The position numbers were made by a program, and so were the translations under genes. DNA of 64,000 nucleotides. Source: Oasisia sp. SBJ-2009. Its lineage: Eukaryota > Annelida > Polychaeta > Sabellida > Siboglinidae. The stretch spans positions 23,605,730-23,669,729 of the forward strand of contig OZ024866.1 of NCBI GenBank assembly GCA_964017155.1, given 5' to 3'. The notes below the pieces were generated by a model. It was given only the letters and a program-made list of their open reading frames with translations. It did not search any database and was not told the origin of the DNA. Shown here in pieces: positions 12,630 through 25,424 of the stretch. Positions within the stretch are counted from its first letter, which is position 1. Each line of letters starts with the position of its first letter.

Positions 12630-14628
12630 GTGAGTACATCATTAACATACTTGACTGGTAATACTCAACTAATATTGTGTGAGCACCTTCTAATATTGAG
12701 AATGGGTGTATGAGTGACATTTAATTAAGTCAGTAGGACATCGTTTTAATACATTTGTAGACTATTGTAAAATAAACAATATTAAACGCAACATTTTGGA
12801 TGGCTTACATTTTGTTAATATTTATAGTGTGATTTTTATGCATATGTGTCGAGTGTTTAATTAACAGAGATTGACTTGATTTGTCCATTACCCAAACTAA
12901 CTGTCCGATAACTGGCACATTTAACCCTGCAATATTAACCTGCCATTAACTATTTCTTCTGGTTCGATGTGTTAATTTACACTGACATTCACTCTCTGCC
13001 TACTTTTTCTTCCACTGGGCTCACTGTATAATTGTCCACTGACAGACCTGTCAGGGGCTGTGTCAATAACCCAGTAGACCCCTGTTAAACTAGACAGATG
13101 CCTGTTTGTATGTTTCAGGTCTAGTCGGTATATGTGCTTGCGTTTCAAAATACCATATTTGGTCTATTAAACATACATGCCCAAATAACTGTACACCCTC
13201 TTTTTAGAAGCGTCTGCCCCACTGGCAGCGTTCTCTAAATCCCAACATTATAATTTGGTTGCATAATTATCAGTTAGTTTCCACCGTGTCACACCAGATT
13301 CAAAGTTCAGTGGAGGTCAAGAGTTTCACCTAAGTTAGATAGCAGTTACCGCATCCAGACGTCCCACTTTTTGACGTGTCTTCGCGGTGACCCAAAACGG
13401 TTAACTGGATAGATGGTTCCATGACACTGTAGGTGTTTACAGCAATTACTAGTCGCGTTGTTCCTACTGTTGGAGACTTGGCACCAAACGTCTTTCGCCA
13501 TTGCATGTTTCTGTTTCGGCTTTGCAGCATGACACGACCCAGCACCTTACTGCAGATCGCAATTATTTATGTCAGTTTTTTTGCTCAGGCGCCGGTCACC
13601 GTGCTAAAGCGACAAGTGGCTATATATTGTTGAAAAAACAAAATTAAAGATGTAATGCCCAATAAATATGTATTTGACTGGGCGTTTCTCAGGACACCTC
13701 CAGGCCTCCAGCTAAAGAAAATGTTCTTATTTACTTTGTCCTGCCTAGAAACACTTATATATTCACAGATTCGTATATTCCACGAGTTGTGTATTCGCCC
13801 ACCCTGTCTCTGTCTGACTTGTGACTAAACTATTATTAGTGACTATCTTATGCTTATATCACAATATTTTATCCATGTTACACTGAAAAATTGCCAGCAG
13901 TTTAACCTTTTAGACTAACAATGTAGAGTGAAGAGAGTAACATGAACTTTAATAGGGTAGATTAGTTGAAAGGTACGTTTTTTTATTCATGTACATGCCA
14001 AATAAGATGATAATTACTAATAGTTATAGCAGTGTTGATAATATGTGGATAACATTTACAAATAATTTTGTTTTGTGAAGTTACATGTTCAATGTATCTG
14101 TGACACTTGACAGCATTTTTTATTTCTATCAATAGAACCTGTGTCCAGAGATACCTAGAGTAGTGTAAAGGCATATTGGCATATTGAACTTAACTGGGTA
14201 ATCATAATAAACTTTTCGCTTAATATAGCTTCAAAATAAAGTTTGTGTTTGAACAAATCGTTCTGGAGAACATTGCCCCCCAGACTGCAAATTTATTGAT
14301 GTTGCGCCTATTTTATTTCAAAAAGTAGCACTATGTTTTCTAAATTTATATTCATGTAATGCCACAATAATTCACCAAAGAAATAATCCTTTATAGTTCA
14401 AAGGAATTCAGGGACTCTTGGCGCGGATTTAGTTCTTGGGTAGTTCCACAAGTTCCCTCTGTTTATCTCCCCCATTCCTGATCAATTTACCACTGTATTA
14501 TATACACTGTCAATACGTTGGAACGACTGTGCCCATTAGTCATATACTTACCCACCATCAGCTCTGTAGCCATGACTTCTCGAGAAAGTTCAACAAGACC
14601 AGTGCAAAGTAATCCTCATTATCCCATG
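12630..14628. repeat. Duplicated intronic block Q (copy 1)
   Basis: The sequence after each B2 exon is shared with 16091-17522, 27763-29817 and 46709-48756. It includes the CCCAGTAGACCCCTGTTAAA segment near 13073 and the AGCATGACACGACCC segment near 13527. Open frames in it change frame between copies and are not conserved. The copy at 16091 lacks roughly 620 bp that the others carry. Confidence 0.75.
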
Positions 14629-14631
14629 CTG

Positions 14632-14681
<50 letters not shown>

Positions 14682-14876
14682 TCTTGCGCCTCCACACCTC
14701 AGCACTCTGGTAGTCTGTGAGACCAAGTGGAGGATCTTCTGTGCTTGGCATAGCACAAAAATTAAGCCACTTTCTGCTACTGAGAGTGTAGTCTTAAATA
14801 CATCAACTGTTTTCTCATATCTGGGCTTGCTGAGTGGAATGGAAGTTGATACCTCCTTCTTGACTAAAAATCCCTG
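14571..14876 (+). other. Possible leader or exon ORF with CTG-encoded poly-Leu
   Basis: An ATG in fair context (GTAGCCATGAC) opens a frame reading MTSRESSTRPVQSNPHYPML, followed by a poly-leucine run from the CTG tract, then PLAPPHLSTLVVCE, to a stop at 14874. The same block occurs at 17469, 29761 and 48706, but there the ATG is changed to CTCG. A related block at 938, 23065 and 42132 starts MSSRE or similar and then stops after about nine codons. It could be the relic of a first exon of an ancestral tandem gene or of a mobile element. I cannot show that it is translated. Confidence 0.25.
14629..14679 (+). repeat. (CTG)17 triplet repeat, one CTA interruption
   Basis: Seventeen triplets with a single CTA as the second unit, flanked by CCCATG and CCTCTTGCGCC. 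It is the same locus as the CTG tracts at 17523, 29818 and 48757. Confidence 0.95.
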
Positions 14877-15683
14877 ATGAGCTGTTCTATTGCTACCTGC
14901 ATTCACACACTTTAGCTATGACAGTCAAAAAAGTTAAAATATATATATCTTTAAATTAAATAATATATATAATAAGTAAATATAAATTAATATTGATTAT
15001 TGAAAAACACATTCATGTTTACCAACTCGTTATATGGTAGGGCTTCGTGGCCCATTTTTAGTCATTTGGGCAGAAGATCGAAAGGACTTGTGGTATCACT
15101 TTTTGTCTGCTGTGCGCCTTTAACTTCCATATGTCAGGTACTGTTGAGAATTTATGTTTTTAATTTGGCATAGCCGTTTCTTAGGACACTGCTACTATGT
15201 TCGAGAAATGTTTTTTGTCTCTTTGGATCGTTCCGAAGTCCCCAAAACTAGTAAATCAAAACAGTTTTCCATTTACTTAAGAACAAATAGGTAACTGTTT
15301 CTCTAATTTTGCATAGGCCTATATGAGGGTACACAGGTAGTATGCAAGAAGTTTGTGATTGATTGAATGTTTCTAAGTGCACCTCGGGTGTTGTTGCCCT
15401 ACCTTTCCATTTTTTCCATTGTTGGTTGAAAGGGACAACCAGCGCCAACGTACGGTGAAAGAAGCTAGCCACGTGTCAACTCCGTGGCTTTATCAATACC
15501 GAATCATTAACTGGTCAACAGCGCAATTCTGACCTTGGTTCCTCCGGTCGAGGAATGTGTGTGAGGGACGTATGTGCGCGTGTGTGCGTGTTTCGTTCTA
15601 CTGCTATGGCTGCTGTGAAATGCTGTCTTTTTGGTGATCAGAAAGGATCTTCCATGGAGATAAATGTATCCTTTGTATTGTAG
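14680..15683. repeat. Short block R and block P (copy 2)
   Basis: 14680-15002 is the beginning of the block that follows every CTG tract, here cut short after an AT-rich stretch. From about 15022 the sequence is block P (see 11695-12222), nearly identical to 26694-27355. Minus-strand frames at 15248 and 15507 recur word for word in the 26.9-27.4 kb copy because the block is duplicated; I see no sign that they are genes. Confidence 0.7.
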
Positions 15684-15767
15684 TTTAGAATCATGTGCCG
15701 TTGGATCTGATGGGATGGTGTCACTGGCCACAGCACTTTCTCATTGCCCAAAGGTTGAAGTACTGTG
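15684..15767 (+). CDS. LRR exon 5, type A (A2 family)
   Basis: An 84-bp exon after TGTATTGTAG with a GTGAGC donor, phase 2. It encodes LESCAVGSDGMVSLATAL and SHCPKVEVL. It is identical in sequence to the exon at 27356. Confidence 0.9.
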
Positions 15768-16003
15768 GTGAGCAAAACGTGAATTACATAATATAATTGT
15801 ATACATATCAATGTACCATCATGTATAGTTTATTATAACAATAGAGATCATTTTTAAATATTTATTTTTGCAATGACGTATTTCATATATTGTTTTTTAT
15901 TACATTTATAGAGTGGAGCAAATTACATTTATGTTGTGTGTCACGTATTAAGCCTTGTAATTCCGTTGATTTGCTATTAATAATAAATAATCCAAATGCA
16001 CAG

Positions 16004-16090
16004 GTTGAAAGACACCTCACTAAGAAACCCGGAAGCAGCAAGAGCACTCGCAATCGCCATTCAGCAGATGACGTGTTTGAAGAAATTGAT
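16004..16090 (+). CDS. LRR exon 6, type B (B2 family)
   Basis: An 87-bp exon after AATGCACAG with a GTGAGTA donor. It encodes LKDTSLRNPEAARALAIAI and QQMTCLKKL, the same protein as exons 4 and 10. It joins the next intact exon (24946) through the codon ATT. Confidence 0.9.
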
Positions 16091-17520
16091 GTGAGTACAT
16101 CATTAACATATTTGACTGGTAATACTCAACTAATATTGTGTGAGCACCTTCTAATATTGAGAATGGGTGTATGAGTGACATTTAATTAAGTCAGTAGGAC
16201 ATCGTTTTAATATATTTGTTGACTATTGTAAAAAAATATTAAACGCAACATTTTGGAAGGCATACATTTTGATAATATTTATAGTGTGATTTTTTATGCA
16301 TATGTGTCGTGTGTTTAATTAACAGAGACTGATTTGATTTGTCCATTACCAAAAACTAACTGTCCGATAACTGGCACATTCAACCCTACAATATTAAACT
16401 GCCATTAACTAGTTGTCCTGGTTCGTTGTGTTAGCTTACACTGACATTCTTTCTCTGCCTACGTTTTCTTCCACTGGGCTCACTGTCTAATTGTCCACTG
16501 ACAGACCTGTCGGGGCTGTGTCAATAACCCAGTAGATTCCTGTTAAACTAGACACTTGCCTGTTTGTATGTTTAAGGTCTAGTCGATTTATGTGCTTGCG
16601 TTTAAAAATACCATATTTGGTCTATTAAACGTACATGCCCAAATAACTGTACACCCTCTTTTTAGCAGCGTCTGCCACCCTGGCAGCGTTCTCTAAATCC
16701 CAACATTATCATTTGGTTGCATAATTATCGGTTAATTTCCACCGTGTCACACCAGATTCAAAGTTCAGTGGAGGTCAAGAGTTTCACCTAAGTTAGGTAG
16801 CAGTTCCCGCGGCCTAAGACAGCGATATGATTTGAAGATGCATCCAGACGCACTACTTTTTGGCGTGCCTTCGCGGTGATCCAAAACGGTTCACTGGGGC
16901 GATGGTTCCATGCCACTATACGTGTTTACCACACTTAGTAGTTGCGTTGTTCCTACGGTTGGTGACTTGGCATGAAACGTCTTTCACCATTGCATGTTTC
17001 TGTTTCGGCCTTGCAGCATGACACGACCCAGCACCTTACTGCTTGTCGCAATTATTTATGTAAGTGTTGTGCTGAGGAGCCGGTCACTCTTTCTAAGCGA
17101 CCAAGTAATCAACATTGACATGCTGCACAATAAATTTTGTATTTGAACAAATCGTTCTGGAGACCATTGCCACCCATACTGCAATTGTATTGATGTTGCG
17201 CTTATTTTATTTCAAAAAGTAGTACTATGTTGTCTCAATTTATATTCATGTAATGCCACTATTATTCACCAAAGGAATAATCCTTTATAATTCAAAGGAA
17301 TTCAGGGACTCTTGGCGCGGATTTAGTTCTTGGGTAGTACCACAAGTTCCCTCTGTTTGTCTCCCCCATTCCTGATCCACCTACCACTGGATTATATACA
17401 CTGTCAATAAGCTGAAACGACTGTGCCCATTAGCCATATACTTACCCACCATCAGCTCTGTAGCCTCGACTTCTCGAGAAAGTTCAACAAGACCAGTGCA
17501 AAGTAATCCTCATTACCCCA

Positions 17521-17522
<2 letters not shown>
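16091..17522. repeat. Duplicated intronic block Q (copy 2, with deletion)
   Basis: Same block as 27763-29817 at high identity up to about 17100. There the copy jumps from the TTTCTAAGCGAC segment to the CTGCACAATAAAT segment, omitting about 620 bp that the third and fourth copies retain. No gene seen. Confidence 0.75.

Positions 17523-17588
<66 letters not shown>
17523..17588 (+). repeat. (CTG)22 triplet repeat, one TTG interruption
   Basis: Twenty-two triplets after CCCATG, interrupted once by TTG near the start. In this copy the upstream ATG of the possible leader frame is lost. Confidence 0.95.
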
Positions 17589-19341
<1,753 letters not shown>

Positions 19342-20960
19342 ACAGGAACAATGTCCAGTGAAGAGAGTAACCTGAATTTTAATAGAAATTAAAATTGAAA
19401 GGTACCTTTTTTGTAAAATACATGCCAATTAAGATGACAACTACTAAGAGTAATACATATGTTGATAATATGTGGATAACATTTACAAATCAATTTGTTT
19501 TGTGAAGTTGCATAAGTTGTTAGAGCAGCCTTTTGCTCACATATGGATGCATCAATTACTTACTAGTCACGTGTGCAGATATGGCTGTACAATGTACCTT
19601 TGCTTGCCTCATTCACTACACTTATTTGTTTACAATATTTTACAATTATGACTTGTTATCAACTAAATCAGAAATATGTTATCAATGTGTGACTATGGCA
19701 GTCATATAGCAACACGACAACACAAACTGCTGATGGATGTCATGTTGATTGACGTGAGGCACCACCTAGTGAATGGACACAGAAGTGTCTCCACCTAGCC
19801 TGATATATTGACTGACATCATTTCGGGAACCAAACAAAATACAATGATTAAGCAGGTGTAGGGGAGAGTGGGGCATATCCGGCATGTCAGGTATAACGAG
19901 GATTGCACGGTTAACCTTATGTCGTGTGATATGTGGCGAATAGTTATGTTGTGTAGGTCATGGCTTTTATATGAGACACCACTACGTCATCTTGTGAGAA
20001 CATGGCAATTTAACTCACGATGCATTCCCATTGTGGAATTTATTTCGTTTTAGCATTAACGATCTTACTTTTTGCATGAATTACCTCAACTAACGCAAAT
20101 TTTCAGCGTGAGCATGGGTCATTTCTGAAGAACATGGTTTGCTATAATGGGCAACCTGTGATGCACTATTTTAAACAGTTACGTGACCGCGGTCGACGAT
20201 AATATGGTTTTGGACTCACAAGTGGCCTCCGGGCATAATCGGATGTCGGATTATTTCCTTACACGACTATGCCGCAGAATTATCATAGTATTAAATATTT
20301 GCATCATATGGCTGATTAACACAAAACTAGAGTGGACCTCAAGGCTGAAAGCAAGGGTATGTAAGAAACAGGTGTTTGCCAAAAGTAGAAAGTGATGTAA
20401 GTAAGATATGATAGTAAGATATGATAACTTGATAACACATAGTAAGATAAGTTAATATAAATATATATTAAAATATCACTTAATAATTATAATTCATAAG
20501 CCACCAATCGAATCTATAGAAACGTTACCTGGTTTTTAATGGCATTGTTTTATTTCAATAGACAGGTTGTTCCAATGGCATATGCGTGTATAAAAGAAGG
20601 ACGTTTGCCAAGAACACTTCACTCTTGTAATAACACATGCCAAGTTGCTCGCTTTTGAGGGGTAACTGTGGTGAACCAATTCGATATATGTTCTTAAATA
20701 CCCTGGTATAATTACATTTATGGTATTGAACGTGTTGACCCATTTGTTTTTGTTCTACTCTATAATCAACAGGGACTAAGCCAACGGTCTTAAATTCATT
20801 AGGACGGTGGAGCATTAAAAAAACGGACTAGGTTGTTCTGGCTACACTGCATTCTGCAGATCGTACCTATCATAGTAGCCAAGTTAGAGTTTGAGAAATG
20901 TGTACGTTTTATATAATTTGATGATTGTTATTCATTAATGGTCTAATGCATTGCGTTGCG

Positions 20961-21015
20961 TCGCGTCGCGTCGCGTCGCGTCGCGTCGCGTCGCGTCGCG
21001 TCGCGTCGCGTCGCG
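20961..21015 (+). repeat. (TCGCG)11 pentanucleotide microsatellite
   Basis: Eleven perfect TCGCG units preceded by two TTGCG units. The same place in copy II (39978-40067) has 18 units. The paralogous site at about 24704-24720 has TTGCA-type units instead. Open frames of RRDAT or RRVAS repeats across it are artefacts of the repeat. Confidence 0.95.
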
Positions 21016-21256
21016 TTGTATTGTGTATATTGTTCATGTGTTTTGGTAGCACCTAAGATTATTAGGCACTCGGAACTACCTAATGATTGTGACCACATCC
21101 ACCAGTTTTAAAAAATGCCATCCATCTCGCTGTCTCTCTGTTGCTAGATACAGTGTCATATATCAGTGAGTGTGTGATGGAGGTTTCGCGTAAGGCTAAT
21201 CATTGTAGTACTTTTTCCACACGACAAACTCCATCAGTGCATGTTTTATGTTGCAG

Positions 21257-21283
21257 TTTGGACTTCTGTGAAATTAGAACCGT
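21257..21283 (+). pseudogene. Truncated type A (A1) LRR exon
   Basis: A good acceptor (TTATGTTGCAG) is followed by the first residues of an A1 LRR, LDFCEIR. The match to the intact exon at 24946 stops there, and the frame runs through unrelated residues to a TGA near 21336. The 200 bp upstream match the upstream flank of the intact A1 exon. Inclusion of this fragment would end the protein. Confidence 0.75.
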
Positions 21284-21650
21284 GGTGTCCTTCGTTAACA
21301 TACAACTTTGGATATGGTCAATATCGGTGTACAAATGAACCACTTCTGTCTTCCTGGCGTTTACACAGGAATAGGGAATCCCTTCGTTGGATCTATTCAC
21401 AAGCAGGTGGCACAATAAATTCCCAATGTTTGTCTCCCCATTCTAGTGCCCGGTTGCATGACACGCACCCTAGTTAGGCGGTAAAATCACCACTATCTCT
21501 CTAGATGTCACCTAGCTGGGCGATCGCTGTTGCACAACAGCCACCCGGATGCCGCTCAACCAGGGTATACAGGCACGCGTAAACGATAAGCGGACTGCTG
21601 TGTTTTAAGAACAAATCTTCCCAGAATTTATTTTACCTCTCACAGTTATC

Positions 21651-21884
21651 ATGGCGGAAGCAGTACGACGACAGCGAAATCGTAAGGACAACCTTTCTCA
21701 TGCTGAGATTGTGGCCTTAATAGAGTTATAGGGCCAAAGATAAGAACTGTTTCAAGGCCGATTTAAATCAACCTTGTCGAACAGGGACAGAAAAATGGGA
21801 TGGAATGCTCTGAAGGTAGAAGTCAACGCTCTATCGACGATGTTGCGGAATGGTGTGGAGGGCCTAAAGAAAAACTGGCTATAA
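21651..21884 (+). pseudogene. Myb/SANT-like gene fragment of a PIF/Harbinger-type transposon
   Basis: An ATG-initiated frame reads MAEAVRRQRNRKDNLSHAEI and VALIEL, then a TAG, a TAA shortly after, then GRFKSTLSNRDRKMGWNAL, a VNALS segment and VEGLKKNWL to a final TAA. The order (charged N-terminus, AEI-x-ALIE, F-x-S, K-x-x-W, VNA, VE-x-x-KKNW) is that of the Myb/SANT-like DNA-binding domain carried by PIF/Harbinger transposons. Two in-frame stops make it a pseudogene. Imperfect inverted sequences near 21452 (CGGTTGCATGACAC) and 22870-22890 may be the element's ends. Confidence 0.6.
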
Positions 21885-22135
21885 GCTAATTTTTGTGTTT
21901 TCTGTTGATAAATATTTAAATAAAAGTGAATTTAAAATGGCATAACTTTGTTATTTATATAACTGTTAAAATATTATTTCCAGTGTTTTGAAATGCATTG
22001 AATGGAGTAAACAAATTGCAATATTCTTTTTTTCATACTAATTAATAAAGTTAATTAGTTAAAATTAGCTAAATAGTGCACCAAGTTAACATACCAACAC
22101 ATTATAATAATGACCAGCAGAGTTCGTAAATACGA

Positions 22136-22137
<2 letters not shown>

Positions 22138-22190
<53 letters not shown>
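22138..22190. repeat. TA microsatellite (recurs at 14-62 and 41191-41258)
   Basis: A TA tract following TTCGTAAATA-GAATA, present at the start of the window (14-62), here, and at 41191-41258 with different lengths. The 1.2 kb downstream are homologous in all three places. Confidence 0.9.
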
Positions 22191-22191
<1 letters not shown>

Positions 22192-23177
22192 GCAGTGTGC
22201 ATATCCACATTGATTATGATAATAAATATATATTAACTAGTCATGTAATAATAACTTAATTAATTAGTTAATAGGTGATGATTAGCTGGTAACCTCGAGA
22301 GCAACGTTTTTTGTAAAATACCAGAATGTCCATGAATATATAGTTATATAAACATGCAATTTGTAAAAGCAATTTAATTGTAGTAAGATATATAATTAAT
22401 AATTTTGTAATATTAATAAATAAATCAATATTCGTATACAGACCAATAAAAAACAAAAGGCCATAATGTCCATGTTTATGAACATAATTACACATATTAT
22501 GCAATGTGTAAAATCACTTTAAAAGTAGTTATACACCAACAGGCAGTCTTGATGTCTATATTTGTAAATCTATACATATGTCACTGTGAACTGTATACAA
22601 TCACATATACGGTGGTAATAAATGCAATGTAACAAATCAGTTAATAAAAATAGCAATTAATTTGTCAATATTTAATAATTAGCATGCAACATTGACAGAC
22701 AGACGTGTAAGTAAACATCCTTATGTTCATGTTTATGAGGACAGTCGTAGAATTTATACAAACAGTACATGCTGCCATTGACACAACGCGCTGTGAGTAA
22801 CAAACTGCAGTTGGGGCTACTTTGAGTTGCCCCAGAAAGTTTGGCCTAAGATGTGATATAACCCAGCTGGGTTAGTGTTATGCAACGGCTCCTACTGGCT
22901 AGGTGTCACCTATGTGTTATTTACCCTACCTTGGGTGTGATTTGGACTTCTTGGGTGTATCTCATGTAACTGGCCACTGATATTTTGGCCATTGCATTAG
23001 CTACACTGTCAGTGACCTGGACGTACTGATGACATATGCGTAATCACAAACAGCTCTGTTGCCATGAGTTCTCGAGAAGGTCCAATGAGATAAGTGCAAA
23101 CTGGACCACATTACCACACACATCTACTTCTCGTAGACGTCCAAAGTCCAAAGGTCCAAAATCCCATTGCTGTCAGT

Positions 23178-23330
23178 ACCACAAGTACTGATCCATCACG
23201 ATCCGTCCAGTATCAAGCCGCACACATGGAGAGTGTCTGGGATGTCCTCTGTAACAGAGACCTTCCAACCACAAGTACTGATCCATCACGATCCCTCCAG
23301 TATCAAGCTGCACACATGGAGAGTGTCTTT
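23178..23330 (+). repeat. 90-bp tandem duplication with an open frame
   Basis: Two units of 90 bp (30 codons) keep the frame STDPSRS-x-QYQAAHMES. The block recurs at about 42245-42397, and a single-unit version lies at about 1060-1150. A second frame is also open through the same DNA. The in-frame stop a few codons into the preceding MSSRE-type frame argues against expression. It might be a relic exon; I have no proof. Confidence 0.35.
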
Positions 23331-23339
23331 TGCTTATAG

Positions 23340-24945
23340 TTGGATGCACCGCTCACTTACTAGTTACATGTGCATAGATGGTTGTAGACTATTCGTCTGC
23401 TTGCCTCAATCACTACAATTAGCTATCTGCAATATTTGACAATTATGACTTGTTACACAAACTGCTGATGGATGTCAAGTTGATTGATGTGAGGCACCAC
23501 CTTATGATTGAACACAGGAATGTCTCCACCGAGCCTGATATATTGCAATCATTTTGGGAACAAAATACAATGATTAAGCGGGTGTAGGGGAGCGTGGGGT
23601 ATATCCGAATAGTCAGGTATAACGAGGATTGCACGGTTAACCTTATGTCGAGTGATATCTGGCGAATAGTTATGTTGTGATAGCCAAGGCTTTTATATGA
23701 GACACCACTCTGTCATTTTATGAGAACATGGCAATTTAACTCACGATGTATGCCCATTGTGGAATTTATTTCGTCTTAGCATTAACGATCTTATTGTTTG
23801 CATGAATTACCTCAATCAAGGCAAATTTTCAGCGTGAGCATGGACCATTTTTGAAGAACATAGGTTGATATAATGGTCAAGATCTGATGCATTATTTTAT
23901 ACAGTTACGTGTCCGCGGTGGACAATAATATGGTTTTGGACTCACAAATGGTCTCCGGGCATAATCGAATATCGGTTTATTTCCTTACCCGATTATGCCC
24001 CAGAATCATCATAGTATTAAATATCTTCATCATATGGATGATTCACACAAAACTAGAATGTACCTAAAGGCTGAAAGCAAGGGCATGTAAGAAACAGGTG
24101 TTTGCCAAAACTTGAAAATGATATCAGTATTATGCTAATATAAAGAGTATTCTACTAAGATATGATAACTTGATAACACATAGTAAGATAAGTTAATATA
24201 AATATATATTAAAATATCACTTAAAAATTGTAATTCATGAGCCACTAATCGAATCTAAAAAAGGGTTGTTACCTGGTTTAAATGGCATTGCTTTATTCCA
24301 ATTGACAGGTTGTTCCAATGGCATATGTTTGTATAAAAGAAGGACGTTTGCCAAGAACTCTTCACTCTCGTAATAACACATGCCAAGTTGCTAACTTTTG
24401 TGGGGTAACTATGGTGTACCAATTCGATATATGTTCTGAAATATCCTGGTACCATTACATTGATGGTATTTAACATGTTGTCCAATGTTTATTTTTATAC
24501 TCTATAATCAACTGAGACTAAACCAACGGTCTTAAATTCATGAGGTCCGACATGGAATTTAAAGAAACGGACTAGTTTGTTCTGGCTACACTGCATTCTG
24601 CAGATAGTACCTATCATAGCAGCCAAGTTAGAGTTTGACAATTGAGTACGTTTTATAGAATTTGATGATTGTTATTCATTAATGCGCCCTTGCTCATCGT
24701 TTTATTGCATTGCATTGCATTGTTCATGTGTTTTGGTAGCACCTAAGATCATTAGGCACTCGGAACTACCTAATGATTTTGACCACATCCAGCAGTTTTT
24801 AAGAACGCCATCCATCTCGCTGTCTCTGTGCAAATAGATACAGTGTCATATATCAATGAGTGTGTGATGGAGGTGTTACTTAACACTAATCATTGTAGTA
24901 CTTTTCCCCACAACAAACTCCATCAATGCATATCTTATGTTGCAG
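23340..24945. repeat. Block S' (paralogue of 19540-21256) before the A1 exon
   Basis: A diverged tandem copy of the block that ends in the truncated A1 exon; this one ends in the intact A1 exon. It includes a GGGGAGCGTGGGGTATATCC segment near 23587 that is matched at 19861. At about 24704-24720 it holds a short TTGCA repeat where the other block has TCGCG. No gene seen. Copy II is 42407-44009. Confidence 0.7.
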
Positions 24946-25029
24946 TTTGGACGAATGTGGGATTAGAAACGATGGGATGATGGCACTGTCCAAAGCGCTA
25001 GCTCATTGCCCCAAAGTAGAACAACTTAG
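24946..25029 (+). CDS. LRR exon 7, type A (A1 family)
   Basis: An 84-bp exon after TTATGTTGCAG with a GTGAGTT donor, phase 2. It reads LDECGIRNDGMMALSKALAH and then CPKVEQL. It is identical to the exon at 44010. Confidence 0.9.
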
Positions 25030-25337
25030 GTGAGTTAGCATTTTTTGTATAATAAATGCAATATATGTTCATTGATGTACAATTTGTTGAATACATTTGT
25101 AGACATTGGTGTATTTTTTGTCATTATCGTAATGGTTAGTCTAAATGTCTCTGGCAATTACGTCTTCTATTTGTTATGTTCCATTATAATTATAGTAGAT
25201 TTGTTTACATATTGATATATTGAATGTATTATGTGTGTTGCTCAATAGAAAATAAATAATTGATTTGAATATTTATTTCATGGAGACTAGTATTTCCTAT
25301 TACCTTTGCCGATATTGACACCATTCCAAATATACAG

Positions 25338-25424
25338 GTTGAGATCCAATGCACTGGATGATCCCGATGTCGCCAACGCTCTCGCTCAATCGATCGAGCA
25401 TATGACGCATCTACAGAACTTGGA
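25338..25424 (+). CDS. LRR exon 8, type B (B1 family)
   Basis: An 87-bp exon after AATATACAG with a GTGAGTA donor. It reads LRSNALDDPDVANALAQSI and then EHMTHLQNL. Its counterpart at 44402 differs at three residues clustered in the last third. Confidence 0.9.
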
